Shown in pieces: positions 48,101 to 57,757 of a stretch of 64,000 nt of DNA; within the stretch, counting starts at the first letter, position 1, and the number at the start of each line of letters is the position of its first letter. The stretch is taken from NCBI GenBank assembly GCA_002091395.1, contig AP017913.1, forward strand, positions 426,001 through 490,000, written 5' to 3'. The stretch is from Candidatus Azobacteroides pseudotrichonymphae (GTDB taxonomy: Bacteria; Bacteroidota; Bacteroidia; Bacteroidales; Azobacteroidaceae). A model generated the notes under the pieces. The model saw only the letters and a list, made by a program, of their open reading frames with translations, was not told the origin of the DNA and did no database searches. Position numbers and translations under genes: made by a program.

Positions 48101-49683
48101 GACATTACCAATTCCTCTCTAAGAGAATCAATAGGAGGATTCGTTACTTGAGCAAACAATTGGCGAAAATAATTAAAAAAACGTTGTGGCTTATCAGACA
48201 AAACAGCTAACGGAGCATCATTCCCCATCGATCCAATCGGCTCCTTTCCTTCAATTGCCATTGGAACAATAATTTTATCTATATCTTCTTTTGTATAACC
48301 AAAAGCTTTTAAATATACAATTAAATTATCAATACCATATTCAACTACTCTACCAGAAGATATCTTATTAAGAACAACACGATTTTTATTTACCCATTCT
48401 TCATAAGGATACATAGTTGCTAACTCAGCCTTTAATTCAGAATCATAATAAATCTTACCACCAAGTGTATCCACTAATAGCATTTTACCAGGGTGTAATC
48501 GCCCCTTTTCTTTGATTTCAATTGGATCAAAAGGTAATACACCAGACTCAGAAGACACTACGATGATACCGTTCTTTGTAATCAAATATCGAGCTGGACG
48601 AAGGCCATTTCTATCTAACATGCCTCCTGCATAACGTCCATCAGTAAACATTAACGTTGCAGGACCATCCCAAGCTTCCATAATGATACTATTGTATTCA
48701 TAAAATGCTTTTAATTCATTAGAAATTGGATTTTTTTTATTCCAACTTTCTGGAATTAACATCGACAAAGCATATGGAAAAGATTTGCCTGACATTATCA
48801 AAAATTCAAGTACATTGTCCAGAGAAGCACTATCTGACATATCTTCTTGAATAACAGGAAAAATATCTTCCATTTTACCAAAATCAGGAACTTTAAGTAA
48901 GCTTTCACGAGCTTTCATCCAACAACGATTGCCACGAATAGTATTGATCTCACCATTATGTCCCAATAAACGAAAAGGCTGTGCCAAATCCCACCTAGGA
49001 AAAGTATTGGTGCTATAACGCGAATGTACTAATGCTAAACTACTTGTAAAATACTGGTTAGTTAAATCAGAAAAATAATCTCTCAATTGAACAGAAGAGA
49101 GCATTCCTTTATAGATAACACGCCTAGTAGAAAGACTTACGATATAAAAACTTTCTCTTTCTTCTACAGAAAGTTTAAAAATTTGATTCTCTACCTTTCT
49201 TCGTATAATATATAATTTTCTTTCCAGTATTTCTTGAGAATCCTCACCAATAATGAAAATCTGTTTGATAGTTGGTTCACTTAAGCGAGAAATTTTTCCC
49301 AAAACATCACTATTAACTGGGACACTACGCACAGTTAACAATTTTAATCCTTCTTGTTCTATAACATTTTTTAATAAAAGCATACAAAAAGAAGCCTTCT
49401 TTTCATTTCTAGAAAAGAATACTAAACCGGTACCATATTTCCCTTTTTCTGGTACTGGGATCCCCTGAAGTAAAATAAACTCATGTGGAATTTGAATAGT
49501 TATCCCTGCACCATCTCCTGTATTATTATCAGCACCTTCTGCACCACGATGACGCATATGCTCTAATACCTGCAACCCATTTTCAATAATATCATGAGAT
49601 CTATTACCACAAATATCAACTATCAACCCAACTCCACATGAACCATGTTCATAACTTGGATGATATAACCCAATTCCCTCCAT
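45160..49683 (-). CDS. gltB: Glutamate synthase large subunit
   Basis: Transfers the glutamine amide to 2-oxoglutarate, giving two glutamates. The 1507-residue protein has a short propeptide before the glutaminase nucleophile Cys16 (GSCGVGL) and HRGAEGADNNTGDGAG. The FMN/synthase barrel follows (GEGGEDP, GAKPGEGGQLPG, SGSDGGTGASPL), then the 3Fe-4S cysteines in CVMMRKCHLNTCPVGIATQ and the C-terminal glycine-rich beta-helix (LYGATSGEVYINGQVGERF). It is full length, the longest intact gene here and probably highly important to the cell's nitrogen economy. A promoter candidate is at 49769-49797. Confidence 0.97.
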   Translation of the reverse strand: MEGIGLYHPSYEHGSCGVGLIVDICGNRSHDIIENGLQVLEHMRHRGAEGADNNTGDGAGITIQIPHEFILLQGIPVPEKGKYGTGLVFFSRNEKKASFCMLLLKNVIEQEGLKLLTVRSVPVNSDVLGKISRLSEPTIKQIFIIGEDSQEILERKLYIIRRKVENQIFKLSVEERESFYIVSLSTRRVIYKGMLSSVQLRDYFSDLTNQYFTSSLALVHSRYSTNTFPRWDLAQPFRLLGHNGEINTIRGNRCWMKARESLLKVPDFGKMEDIFPVIQEDMSDSASLDNVLEFLIMSGKSFPYALSMLIPESWNKKNPISNELKAFYEYNSIIMEAWDGPATLMFTDGRYAGGMLDRNGLRPARYLITKNGIIVVSSESGVLPFDPIEIKEKGRLHPGKMLLVDTLGGKIYYDSELKAELATMYPYEEWVNKNRVVLNKISSGRVVEYGIDNLIVYLKAFGYTKEDIDKIIVPMAIEGKEPIGSMGNDAPLAVLSDKPQRFFNYFRQLFAQVTNPPIDSLREELVMSLSSYIGRQCTNVLSPTSELSRMVKLQTPIITNRDLDILMNLSYKGFKSLSIPILFNITNRKDFTQSLLEALNSICYQVEKAVDEGYHYVILSDKKINENFAAIPSLLAVSSVHHYLIDKRKRMQIAIVVETADSCEVNHFALLCGFGATAINPYAVFAILYEKTSTCEIQLDYYTAEKNYIKSVSKGLLKVLSKMGISTLNSYRGAKIFETIGISQKILDSYFGGMRSSIGGIDLYDIACDVLSFHNNAFMKQKTNDSKSFSSATYQLDNSGFYSFRKRGELHAWNPETISKLQVAVRTGDYMKFKEYTHFVDENLHPIFIRDFMIYKRAPIDISEVESVESITKRFVTGAMSFGSISKKVHEYIAIALNMLGGRSNTGEGGEDPVRFKICEDGLNRRSAIKQVASGRFGVTVEYLVNADELQIKIAQGAKPGEGGQLPGFKIDEIIAKIRHSTPGITLISPPPHHDIYSIEDLAQLIFDLRNINPNACISVKLVSEAGIGTIAAGVTKAKADLIIISGSDGGTGASPLSSVKHAGVPWEFGLAETQQTLVANNLRGFVRLQVDGQLKTGKDVIIAAMLGAEEYGFATSALVALGCVMMRKCHLNTCPVGIATQNEVLQKRFRGKFKYLVHFFTFLAKEVREHLSQIGYRSLNEIIGRSDLIDIRKLNTNTKSKKIDFSKLIKFVGNGNDIRYIKQFDNNIKNVLDRKIIYKAKRAIEELHPVIIDMPIRNIDRSVGGMLSGEIAKRYGNVGLHDNTIIVNFSGSAGQSFGAFLIFGVSFYLEGEANDYLGKGLSGGRISLVPPKGVSFIPEKNIIGGNTLLYGATSGEVYINGQVGERFCVRNSGAIAVVEGTGDHCCEYMTGGKTVVLGKTGKNFAAGMSGGIAYVLDIDGSFDYFCNMEMVELTLMEDKLDILELKCLVEKHFYYTKSPFAKCILNEWENYLKHFIKITPIEYKRILHEKKMEEIKKKIMMVESDY

Positions 49684-49768
49684 TATAATAAAAAAATTGA
49701 AAAATTAGATTGCAAATCTATACAAGCATATATAAAAACAAACTAACATAGCCATAAAATACACCATT

Positions 49769-49797
49769 CCAAAGTATAATTTTAAACCGTTACACAA
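49769..49797 (-). promoter_or_regulatory. Candidate promoter of gltB-gltD-asnB
   Basis: On the minus strand TTG (49797-49795) and TACTTTGG (49776-49769, 7 of 8 to TAnnTTTG) are 18 bases apart, giving a leader of about 75-80 bases before gltB. The 299-base gap between gltB and meaB otherwise shows nothing. Confidence 0.35.
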
Positions 49798-49982
49798 TAA
49801 ATATAATTATTTTAATTTTATCTTACAAGTATAAATTTTGTTTCATATTTAAATTCTATAATTAAAATTTAAAGATTATAATAATTATTTATTACACTGG
49901 TATTCTTTATAAATTCACTATATGCATTATCGATTCAGATTTAAAAGTAATCAATGTAAAAAAATCAAAAATTAATGATTAT

Positions 49983-51044
49983 ATGTACACACATTCAGTG
50001 GTTAATCCATATTACAAAAAAATCAATAGAATTCATTCCAAATACACTTCATCTGAATATGTTGAACAAATATTAAAAGGAAACATAACAATACTCAGTA
50101 AAGCAATTAGTTTAGTAGAAAGTAAAAAAAATGAACACCAAAAAATAGCTCAAGAAATAATTGAAAAATGTTTGCCTTATGCTGGAAATTCTATAAGAAT
50201 TGGAATTACTGGAGTTCCAGGTGCAGGGAAATCAACGTCTATAAACGCTTTAGGGATGGATCTTGTTCACAAGAAAAATAAAAAATTAGCTGTTTTAGCT
50301 GTAGATCCTAGCAGTGATCGTTCAAAAGGAAGTATATTAGGAGATAAAATACGAATGGAAGAAATTTCACGTGAAACAAATGTATTTATACGACCTTCAT
50401 CATCATCAGGTTCTTTAGGCGGAATTGCGAACAAAACAAGAGAAGAAATTATTCTATGTGAAGCGTCTGGATTTGATACTATACTTATAGAAACAGTTGG
50501 AGTAGGACAATCTGAAATAGCTGTTCATTCTATGGTTGATTTTTTTCTTCTAATACAAATAGCAGGTGCAGGTGATGAATTACAAGGAATTAAAAGGGGA
50601 ATCATGGAAATGGCTGATAGTATAGTTATTAACAAGGCAGATGGTGACAACATTGAAAAAGCAAACTTGGCAGCAGTTCAGTACAAAAATGCTATAAGTT
50701 TATTCCCAGCATCTCCTTCTAAATGGATTCCACAAGTAATGACTTACTCTGGTCATTATAAAATTGGAATTACTGAAATTTGGAATACAATTTATAAATA
50801 CATTGATTTCACAAAAACAAACGGTTATTTTGACCACAAAAGAAAAACACAAGATAAGTATTGGATGTACGAAAATATAAACGAACAATTAAAAAATCAT
50901 TTCTATCAATCTGACTTTATTAAAAAAGAACTAGCAATAAAAGAAAAACAAGTGTTAGACTCAAAAATAAGCCCTTTCAAGGCTTCTAAACAAATATTAG
51001 ATTTATTTTTTAGAAAAACTCCATTAAGTAAGCTTACACACTAA
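49983..51044 (+). CDS. meaB: Methylmalonyl-CoA mutase-associated GTPase MeaB
   Basis: G3E-type P-loop GTPase that loads and protects the B12 cofactor of methylmalonyl-CoA mutase. The 353-residue protein has VNPY..., EYVEQILKGNITILSKAISLVES, Walker A GVPGAGKST (77-85), VDPSSDRSKGSILGDK, ETVGVGQSE, and the guanine-specific NKADGDN. The mutase genes (mutA/mutB) are not in the window, so its client is unseen. Confidence 0.92.
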   Translation: MYTHSVVNPYYKKINRIHSKYTSSEYVEQILKGNITILSKAISLVESKKNEHQKIAQEIIEKCLPYAGNSIRIGITGVPGAGKSTSINALGMDLVHKKNKKLAVLAVDPSSDRSKGSILGDKIRMEEISRETNVFIRPSSSSGSLGGIANKTREEIILCEASGFDTILIETVGVGQSEIAVHSMVDFFLLIQIAGAGDELQGIKRGIMEMADSIVINKADGDNIEKANLAAVQYKNAISLFPASPSKWIPQVMTYSGHYKIGITEIWNTIYKYIDFTKTNGYFDHKRKTQDKYWMYENINEQLKNHFYQSDFIKKELAIKEKQVLDSKISPFKASKQILDLFFRKTPLSKLTH

Positions 51045-51082
51045 ATACAATGATTTTTACATTTATTGTGCTAATTATTCAA

Positions 51083-51628
51083 TCACTTCAATAACATACT
51101 TTCAGCAATCTTTTTTGCTTTTTCAGGACCATTCAATTCAGATACAATAAACAAAGCAAACTCAAAAGCATGAGCCGGACCACTCCCTGTAATAATATTA
51201 CCATCCTTTAATACTATATTTTTCACATAAATAGCTCCGAATAATTTATTTTCAAAACCAGGATAAACTGTTGCTTTTTTACTATGTAATAAATTTAATT
51301 CACCTAATATCGAAGGGGCTGCACATATTGCTGCAATTTTCCTCCCTTTTGAATCATACTGTTTAAGAAGTTTTTTTAATTTTTCATGAGCATTTAAATT
51401 ATTTATTCCAGGTAAACCACCAGGCAATACTAACATTTCACCATGAGAAAAATCAGTTTCATCAAATAATCTATCAGCTACAACTGCAATTCCATGCGAT
51501 CCAATTACTACACTTTTACTTGTAACAGATACAGTTATTACATTCAATTCGCCACGTCTAAGTATATCTATTACACTAATAGCTTCAATTTCTTCGAACC
51601 CATCTGCCAAAAAAACAAAAATTTGCAT
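51083..51628 (-). CDS. DJ-1/PfpI family protein
   Basis: A 181-residue single-domain member of the DJ-1/ThiJ/PfpI superfamily. It has the conserved Glu in LADGFEEIEA (near residue 15) and the nucleophile-elbow cysteine in AAICAAPSILGELNLL, with GSGPAHAFEFAL near the end, closest to YajL-type proteins. They act as redox-linked chaperones or glyoxal-handling enzymes; the exact reaction is not settled. A long hairpin lies 43 bases upstream of its start codon. Confidence 0.85.
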   Translation of the reverse strand: MQIFVFLADGFEEIEAISVIDILRRGELNVITVSVTSKSVVIGSHGIAVVADRLFDETDFSHGEMLVLPGGLPGINNLNAHEKLKKLLKQYDSKGRKIAAICAAPSILGELNLLHSKKATVYPGFENKLFGAIYVKNIVLKDGNIITGSGPAHAFEFALFIVSELNGPEKAKKIAESMLLK

Positions 51629-52495
51629 GCTATTTATCTATAATGTTTATATATTAATCAACAAAGCATTAATATTACATTTAGAAGTAATCATTTCTAA
51701 ATGTAATATTTCTACAATAAAATTCAAATCTTTACATCGTTTTTTCTATTTTAAAACAACTGAACAAAAAACATATCGAATTTATGACATTAGGTCCATT
51801 TGTACAAATATTTATCATAGACAATGTTATTCATAAAACTATTCACTACAATTTTCACAACAATATATCACAATATCATAAAACTATAATTACATTTATA
51901 TAAATTCTTGAAAGACATACAATTTAGTTTGAAACTGTAAAATATTTTTAATTACGTTTCCAGGTATAATTTTTTATCTTAAATTTTTAGTACTAACTAA
52001 ATAAATCTTTCTAATTTCAATACACATAAAATATTATAAATAAAACGCTAAAACTCACGTTATAAAAACTATTCTAACCCAACTACTATATGGATGTAAG
52101 TAAGTGTTACTTAATACAACTTTTTTACTAAATTCTATATTTTCATCATAAATTTAACTGTTAGTAAATCATATAAAAATCATAACTAATAATACTCTAT
52201 TGTTAAAGTACTACAACAAAAACAATTTTAAAAACTAAAAAGTAAAATTTAAACAGAAACAACCATAGTATATTATTTTGATTTTACTTCTTGTATCCAA
52301 AATAATTTGAATTCAATTTTGTAAATTGCACAATCATCTTCAGAATATCAAAAATGATTTATTTATAAATTATAGACAAAGTTCATTCGAAACGTAATTA
52401 TTACGATTAATTACTGTTACATATATATTATATAATCGTAACTACAATATGCACATCACAAAGACATATAATTAAAAAGTTTTTTCATTCAAACT
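51629..52495. other. Gene-free 0.87 kb stretch
   Basis: The longest stretch with no recognisable content apart from the hairpin at 51671-51710. I read both strands for gene remnants and RNA genes and recognised none. Dense stops and no GC-richer patch suggest an eroded gene. Confidence 0.55.
51671..51710. repeat. Perfect 16-bp inverted repeat upstream of DJ-1 gene
   Basis: AATATTACATTTAGAA (51671-51686) is exactly repeated inverted at 51695-51710 with an 8-base loop. It may be a terminator, a leader structure of the DJ-1 gene, or a drift product; no T tail follows on the minus strand. Confidence 0.6.
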
Positions 52496-53383
52496 ATGAG
52501 AATAGGCATCTTTGGGAATAATTACCAAACAAAAAAACAAAAATTCATAAAACTTTTTTTTGAACATTTATTAAAACTTGGAGCAAAGATTTGGATAGAT
52601 AGACCATTCTATAATTATTTGTTCAAATATTTTGCTTTTGTTCCGAAAGCAGAAGGATTCATATCAAAAAAACCACTTTCATTAGATATTGTATTTAGCA
52701 TTGGAGGTGACGGAACTTTTTTACGAACAGCAAATTGGGTTGGTCATAGAAATATTCCAATTTTAGGAATAAATACAGGACATTTAGGATTTCTTGCTGA
52801 TATTAGTACATTTGAAATTGTTGAAGTTTTAAATGAAATTTTTCAAAGTAAATATAGTGTAGAAGAACGAAGTCTATTGCAAATAGAATTTGCATCACAA
52901 TATTGTTATATGAAAAATTATGCTTTAAATGAAATTGCTATTTTAAAACGAGATACTTCATCTATGATTAGTATTAGCACTTATTTAAATGAACTTTTTT
53001 TAACAAAATATTTAGCAGATGGACTACTACTAGCAACTCCAAGTGGATCTACAGCTTATAATTTAAGTGTAAATGGACCGATTATTGTGCCACAAGCTCA
53101 TAATTTTGTATTAAGCCCAGTTGCACCACACTCTTTAAATGTACGCCCACTAGTTATTCCAGAAGATTATAAAATGCGATTTATAGTAAAATCTCGCAGT
53201 AAAAATTTTTTAGTTTCTCTAGATGGGCGTTCAAGAATTTTTCCTTCTGGAAGCATATTTAAAGCACAAAAAGCAAATTTTACTATTAAAATAGCTAAAA
53301 GACTTAACCATAATTTTTATGATACATTACGAGAAAAATTATCATGGGGTGGAGATACATCAAAATACAAAATGATAAATTAA
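52496..53383 (+). CDS. nadK: NAD kinase
   Basis: Phosphorylates NAD to NADP. The 295-residue protein has the GGDGT motif (70-74), NTGHLGFLADIS, the NEIAILKRD block, and DGLLLATPSGSTAYNLSVNGP. Length is normal. ATG at 52496. It is the only intact gene between the empty stretch and the mfd remnant. Confidence 0.95.
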   Translation: MRIGIFGNNYQTKKQKFIKLFFEHLLKLGAKIWIDRPFYNYLFKYFAFVPKAEGFISKKPLSLDIVFSIGGDGTFLRTANWVGHRNIPILGINTGHLGFLADISTFEIVEVLNEIFQSKYSVEERSLLQIEFASQYCYMKNYALNEIAILKRDTSSMISISTYLNELFLTKYLADGLLLATPSGSTAYNLSVNGPIIVPQAHNFVLSPVAPHSLNVRPLVIPEDYKMRFIVKSRSKNFLVSLDGRSRIFPSGSIFKAQKANFTIKIAKRLNHNFYDTLREKLSWGGDTSKYKMIN

Positions 53384-53795
53384 TCTACTACAATAACACA
53401 ACCACCATACTTTTAATCAAAAAATTGATTAAAACACATAAACTATAATTATAGATGTTTATATATAAAAGGATTACTAAAAAATTTAAAAAGCTTAGTT
53501 TATTGTTGTCTTTTCAAATAAATAAAAAATCAAAACTTTATCTGTATACTAAATAATTTTGAAAAAGCAAACAATTTTTATTTATAATTATTCACAATTA
53601 TTAAGTAATGAAAATGTGATGTTATTTCATTATTAAATTTAGACTTAAGTATTCATTACCTCCAATGAGGAGGTAACAAATGATTCTTCTGCGTACAGAA
53701 ATTTTATGTCAATTAAACAATAACAAAAAACAATACATAATTGTTACTTATCTAGATACAATTTTTGAAAAAGTAATTTTTCATAAAAAATTAAA

Positions 53796-53830
53796 AATAC
53801 TTCATTAATATTCATTATTAATGAAGTATT
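53796..53830. repeat. 14-bp hairpin inside the mfd remnant
   Basis: AATACTTCATTAAT (53796-53809) and its exact complement (53817-53830) with a 7-base loop. It lies in the eroded N-terminal part of mfd. Confidence 0.55.
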
Positions 53831-54811
53831 AGATAGTTTATCCATAATAATGGAACATTATATTCCTACAATTTTAACCTCGTTGATTATGTATATAAAC
53901 CAGATCCGTATACGATAAAACGTTCTATTATTGATATTTTTTCTTTTTCTAACAAATATCCACCATATCGAATAGATTTTTTGATAATGAAGTAAAAAAT
54001 ATTCGCAATATTAATGTAAAAAATCAATTTTTATAGAAAAATAAAATTCAATTCATCGTTTCTACTAAATTTGAAAATTCAGATACAACATTGTTTTCAT
54101 GCATTCAGACAACAACAAATTTTATATTAAAAAATGGAAAATAGATTTATGAAAAAATTCATTCTTTCTTCAAAGAAAGATTTTTGAAAGTAAAAGTTAA
54201 TCAAGAAAAAATTTTATCTACGAAAAACGTTAACACACTTTTAATTTAAAGAAAAACAATTTGTCATCAATAATAATTTATAAAAAATATGTTGTAGGTA
54301 ACCCAAATAAAAATGAATGTACATCTATTAAATTTTTTACCAAAAAAATATTTCTAATAACAGAAACTACAACATTTCATTTATTCCTATATTTTATAGA
54401 CTTAATTATGGATTTATATATAAAATTTTACGTATCAATTTGTTTAGTGATCATCAATTATTTAATTGTTCTAATAGACATAAACTAAAAGCAGAAGAAA
54501 CACTTTCTGTGATAAAATACACTGTCTATAAAAGAATTACAACGATTTAAATTAGTAGATTACTTAGTACATATGTGTCATTGAATATGTAAATTTGTAG
54601 GACTAATACAAATAAAAATCAATGAAAAACGCAAGAAGTCATTAAACTGATTTCTTTCAACAAAAATATCATTTTCATTAGTATTCATGATTTACACAAA
54701 ATTTACAAGTACAAACATAAGAGTAATAAATTACAACAATTAAATAAACTAGGATTAAAATTCTTGAAATATTTAAAAGAAAAAAGCAAAAAAAAAATTA
54801 AATATATTGAT

Positions 54812-54861
54812 AAAGAGACTTATTAAACTCTATTATAGAATAGAGTTTAATAAGTCTCTTT
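54812..54861. repeat. 23-bp perfect palindrome in the mfd remnant
   Basis: Two 23-base arms (54812-54834 and 54839-54861) are exact reverse complements around the loop ATAG, followed by a T run. The right arm leads into the recognisable SFLYEKTQNQLK stretch of Mfd, whereas the left arm replaces about 30 codons normally found after KIKYIDKE. It looks like an inverted duplication with deletion, or a terminator-like hairpin. Confidence 0.75.
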
Positions 54862-56370
54862 TTTATATGAAAAAACTCAGAATCAATTAAAAATAACTAT
54901 GGAGGTAAAAAATTGGAAAGCATTGAGCCAATTGATCGATTAGTATGCGGAGATATTGGATTTGAAAAAACTGAAATGGCCATTCTGGCTGCAAAAGTAG
55001 TATCAAATAATAAACAACAAGTGACTGTTTTGGTTCCAACTACGCTACTGGCTTTTCAACACTATAATACATTTAAAAAAATTAACTAATCTAACTATAA
55101 CAATAGATTATATTTTTAGAATAGAACAATAACAAAATAATACAAAAACATTATTGGAAAATTACAAGAAGTGATAATTGACATCATGATAAGAAACACA
55201 TAAAACGCTTAATAAAAGTATAATTTTAAAAAATTTAGGTTTATTAATTTTTGACAAAAACAAAAATTTGGAATGATAGAAAAAGAAAAAAATTGAAACA
55301 CTTCAAAGTAATTTATTGATTTTATTACTTTAACAGCAACACATATCCCTAGCACACTACAATTTAGTTTAATGTGAACAAAAAATTTATCTAGTACATC
55401 TACTTTACCACTAAACTGTTATTCGATCTACACAAAATTGCATAATTTTGATCTAGGTATTATACGTAAATATAATAATTATGAAATTAATCGTAATGGT
55501 CAAATTTTCATAATGAACAATTGCATCTCTAATTTTGACAGATCTAAAAAATTTAATAAAAAAATTTTCAGATGTAAAAATAGCTGTTGCACATGGACAA
55601 TGAAAGCTATTAAACTAGAACAAATCATTACAAGAATTACTAATTACGAATGCAATATTTTAATTTTTACTACTATTATTAAAAATGGCATTAGCATTCC
55701 AAATGCTAATACAATCATTATAAATAATGCACAAAATTTTGTATTGAGTAATCTATATCAATTTAAGAGGCAAAACAGAAAAACGTGATCATAATGCTTT
55801 TTGTTATTCACTATCACTTTTTCCTCACAATTTAACACATGAAGCTGTAAAACGATTACAAGCCATTGAAAATTTTTTAGAATCAGGAAGTAACTATTAA
55901 CATAGTTATGCGAGGCTTGGATATACGCAATAACAGTAAACATACTTGAAGCTGAACAAAGTGAAGTTGTCGCCAATTTATGGTATAAAACATATCAAAA
56001 GATATTGACTGAAGCTATCAGAGAATTAAAAAACAAAGAATTCACTGATTTGTATCATACAAATAAAATTACAAAACATATTCGTCAAAATTCAAAAAAA
56101 GGAAAGAATTAATACAAATTGTTCGTCTACACGAAGTAACACGAAAAACTGGAATAGAAAGGATAGTCATAAAAGAACTAAAATAACGTCATATTTAATT
56201 AACAATCTTGATTCTAACTATTATCAAAGTATATCATTTAATCGAAATACTTGAATTCATTAGAAAAAATCATAGTTATGCAATATATTAGAAAAAAATC
56301 AAAGAACACTAAACATTCAAAACATCAATACAATTCAAAAAGCAATAAAAATTTTAGAAAAAACAATAAA

Positions 56371-57669
56371 ATGACATACACACAAACAATAAAATATATA
56401 TATAATGTTTTCCCAATGTTTCAACAAATAGGGAATGATGCGTACAAAAAAGGGTTAAAAAATTCAATATTAATTAATAAATATCTAAACTATCCGTGTA
56501 CAAAATATAAAACTATACACATAGCAGGAACAAACGGTAAAGGTTCTACTGCACATTTATTGGCATCAATTTTGCAAGAATCTGGCTATAAAGTAGGACT
56601 ATACACTTCACCACATATATTAGATTTAAGAGAAAGAATAAAAATAAATGGGATTCCTATAAATAAAAATTTTGTAATCGATTTTATTGCCAGATACAAT
56701 TTTTTTTTTGAATCTATTAACTCTTCTTTTTTCGAATTAACAACAGGAATGGCTTTTTACTATTTTGCAAAAAAAGCAGTAAATATAGCTATTATAGAAG
56801 TTGGATTAGGTGGAAAATTAGATTGCACTAACATAATTACACCTGTTTTGAGTATCATAACTAATATTAGCTATGATCATACTAACATATTAGGAAATAC
56901 TTTAACAAAAATTTCTAAAGAAAAAGCCGGAATAATTAAGCCAAATATTCCAGTGATTATTGGAGAAGCAAAAGGAATTGTTAAAAAATTTTTTTTAGAA
57001 AAAAAACACACAATCAACAACACAAAATTTGTATTTGCGCAAGAAGAAAATATTATTCTTTTTTCTAAACTACTACCTTCTGGATATTGGAAATTAGATA
57101 CAAAAAAATATCCTAATTTAATTAATAAATTAGGTGGATATGCTCAGATAAAAAATGCAACAACAACACTATGTGCTATTAATATTTTGAAACAAAATAT
57201 TCTAAATATACCTTCTGCTGCTGTATACAAAGGATTTTTTCATGTAGTAAAAAATACTGGAATTGAAGGTAGATGGCAAATATTACAATATAATCCCAAG
57301 ATTATATTAGATACAGGGCACAACATTGCCGGAATAAAATACGTTGTACAACAACTAAAAACAGAAAAATACAATAAATTACACATTATTTTTGGTATGG
57401 TTAGAGACAAAAATATTATGCCTATTATTAAAATTCTTCCTAAAGATGCTATTTTTTATTTTACACAAGCAAATATTCCTCGTGCATTAAATGCTAAAAT
57501 ATTAATGAATTATGCAAATACTTTTAACTTGAAAGGAACATGTTATTTCACTGTTGCTGAAGCATTCACTTACGCAAAATATTATGCTTTAAAAGAAGAT
57601 GTTATTTTTATAGGAGGAAGTACATTTGTTGTTGCTGAAGCATTATTAACTTTTCGTAATTCTACTTAA
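56371..57669 (+). CDS. folC: Folylpolyglutamate/dihydrofolate synthase
   Basis: Adds glutamate to dihydropteroate and to folates. The 432-residue protein has MTYTQTIKYIYNVFPMFQQIG at the start, the P-loop IAGTNGKGSTAHLLA, YTSPHILDLRERIKING, the ELTTGMAFYYFA and EVGLGGKLDCTN blocks, SYDHTNILG, and LDTGHNIAG. The start at 56371 matches homologues. The frame is open 40 codons further upstream to an ATG at 56251, but that extension is a Lys/Asn-rich string with no family match next to the mfd remnant. Confidence 0.92.
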   Translation: MTYTQTIKYIYNVFPMFQQIGNDAYKKGLKNSILINKYLNYPCTKYKTIHIAGTNGKGSTAHLLASILQESGYKVGLYTSPHILDLRERIKINGIPINKNFVIDFIARYNFFFESINSSFFELTTGMAFYYFAKKAVNIAIIEVGLGGKLDCTNIITPVLSIITNISYDHTNILGNTLTKISKEKAGIIKPNIPVIIGEAKGIVKKFFLEKKHTINNTKFVFAQEENIILFSKLLPSGYWKLDTKKYPNLINKLGGYAQIKNATTTLCAINILKQNILNIPSAAVYKGFFHVVKNTGIEGRWQILQYNPKIILDTGHNIAGIKYVVQQLKTEKYNKLHIIFGMVRDKNIMPIIKILPKDAIFYFTQANIPRALNAKILMNYANTFNLKGTCYFTVAEAFTYAKYYALKEDVIFIGGSTFVVAEALLTFRNST

Positions 57670-57757
57670 CAACAATCATCTATACAAGTCTAAGTATAAT
57701 TAGTTAAAAACTAAATTTTCTGTTAGCATTTTTGATAATTACTTTATAAAAAACAAA

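Larger units (their letters stand above)
53480..56195 (+). pseudogene. mfd: Transcription-repair coupling factor Mfd, decayed
   Basis: Fragments in changing frames follow the order of Mfd: LLRTEILCQL near 53686, VDYVYKPDPYTIKRSIIDIF near 53880, KELQRFKLVDYLVHMCH near 54530 (RNA-polymerase-interaction domain), and HDLHKIYKYK and KLQQLNKLGLKFL near 54700. Then come DRLVCGDIGFEKTEMAILAAK near 54940, LTATHIPSTLQFSLM near 55320, NANTIIINNAQNFVLSNLYQF near 55700, and IVRLHEVTRKTGIERIVIKEL near 56120. At least several frameshifts and stops separate them. Walker A has lost its glycine (GFGKT to GFEKT) and the TATPIPRT motif reads TATHIPST. The remnant (2.7 kb) is shorter than the usual ~3.4 kb gene. 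Short open frames inside it are fragments, not genes. Confidence 0.93.

Noticed and set aside
51627-51836. 69-codon open frame upstream of the DJ-1 gene
   Set aside because: It runs through the 16-bp hairpin, has no motif, and overlaps the divergent start region.
54261-54488. 75-codon open frame in the mfd region
   Set aside because: It lies within the decayed mfd gene, between recognisable Mfd blocks, and has no start context or separate motif.
55438-55788. 116-codon open frame that could be taken for a small gene
   Set aside because: Its sequence is the helicase C-terminal part of Mfd (NGQIF..., NANTIIINNAQNF...), so it is a fragment of the pseudogene.
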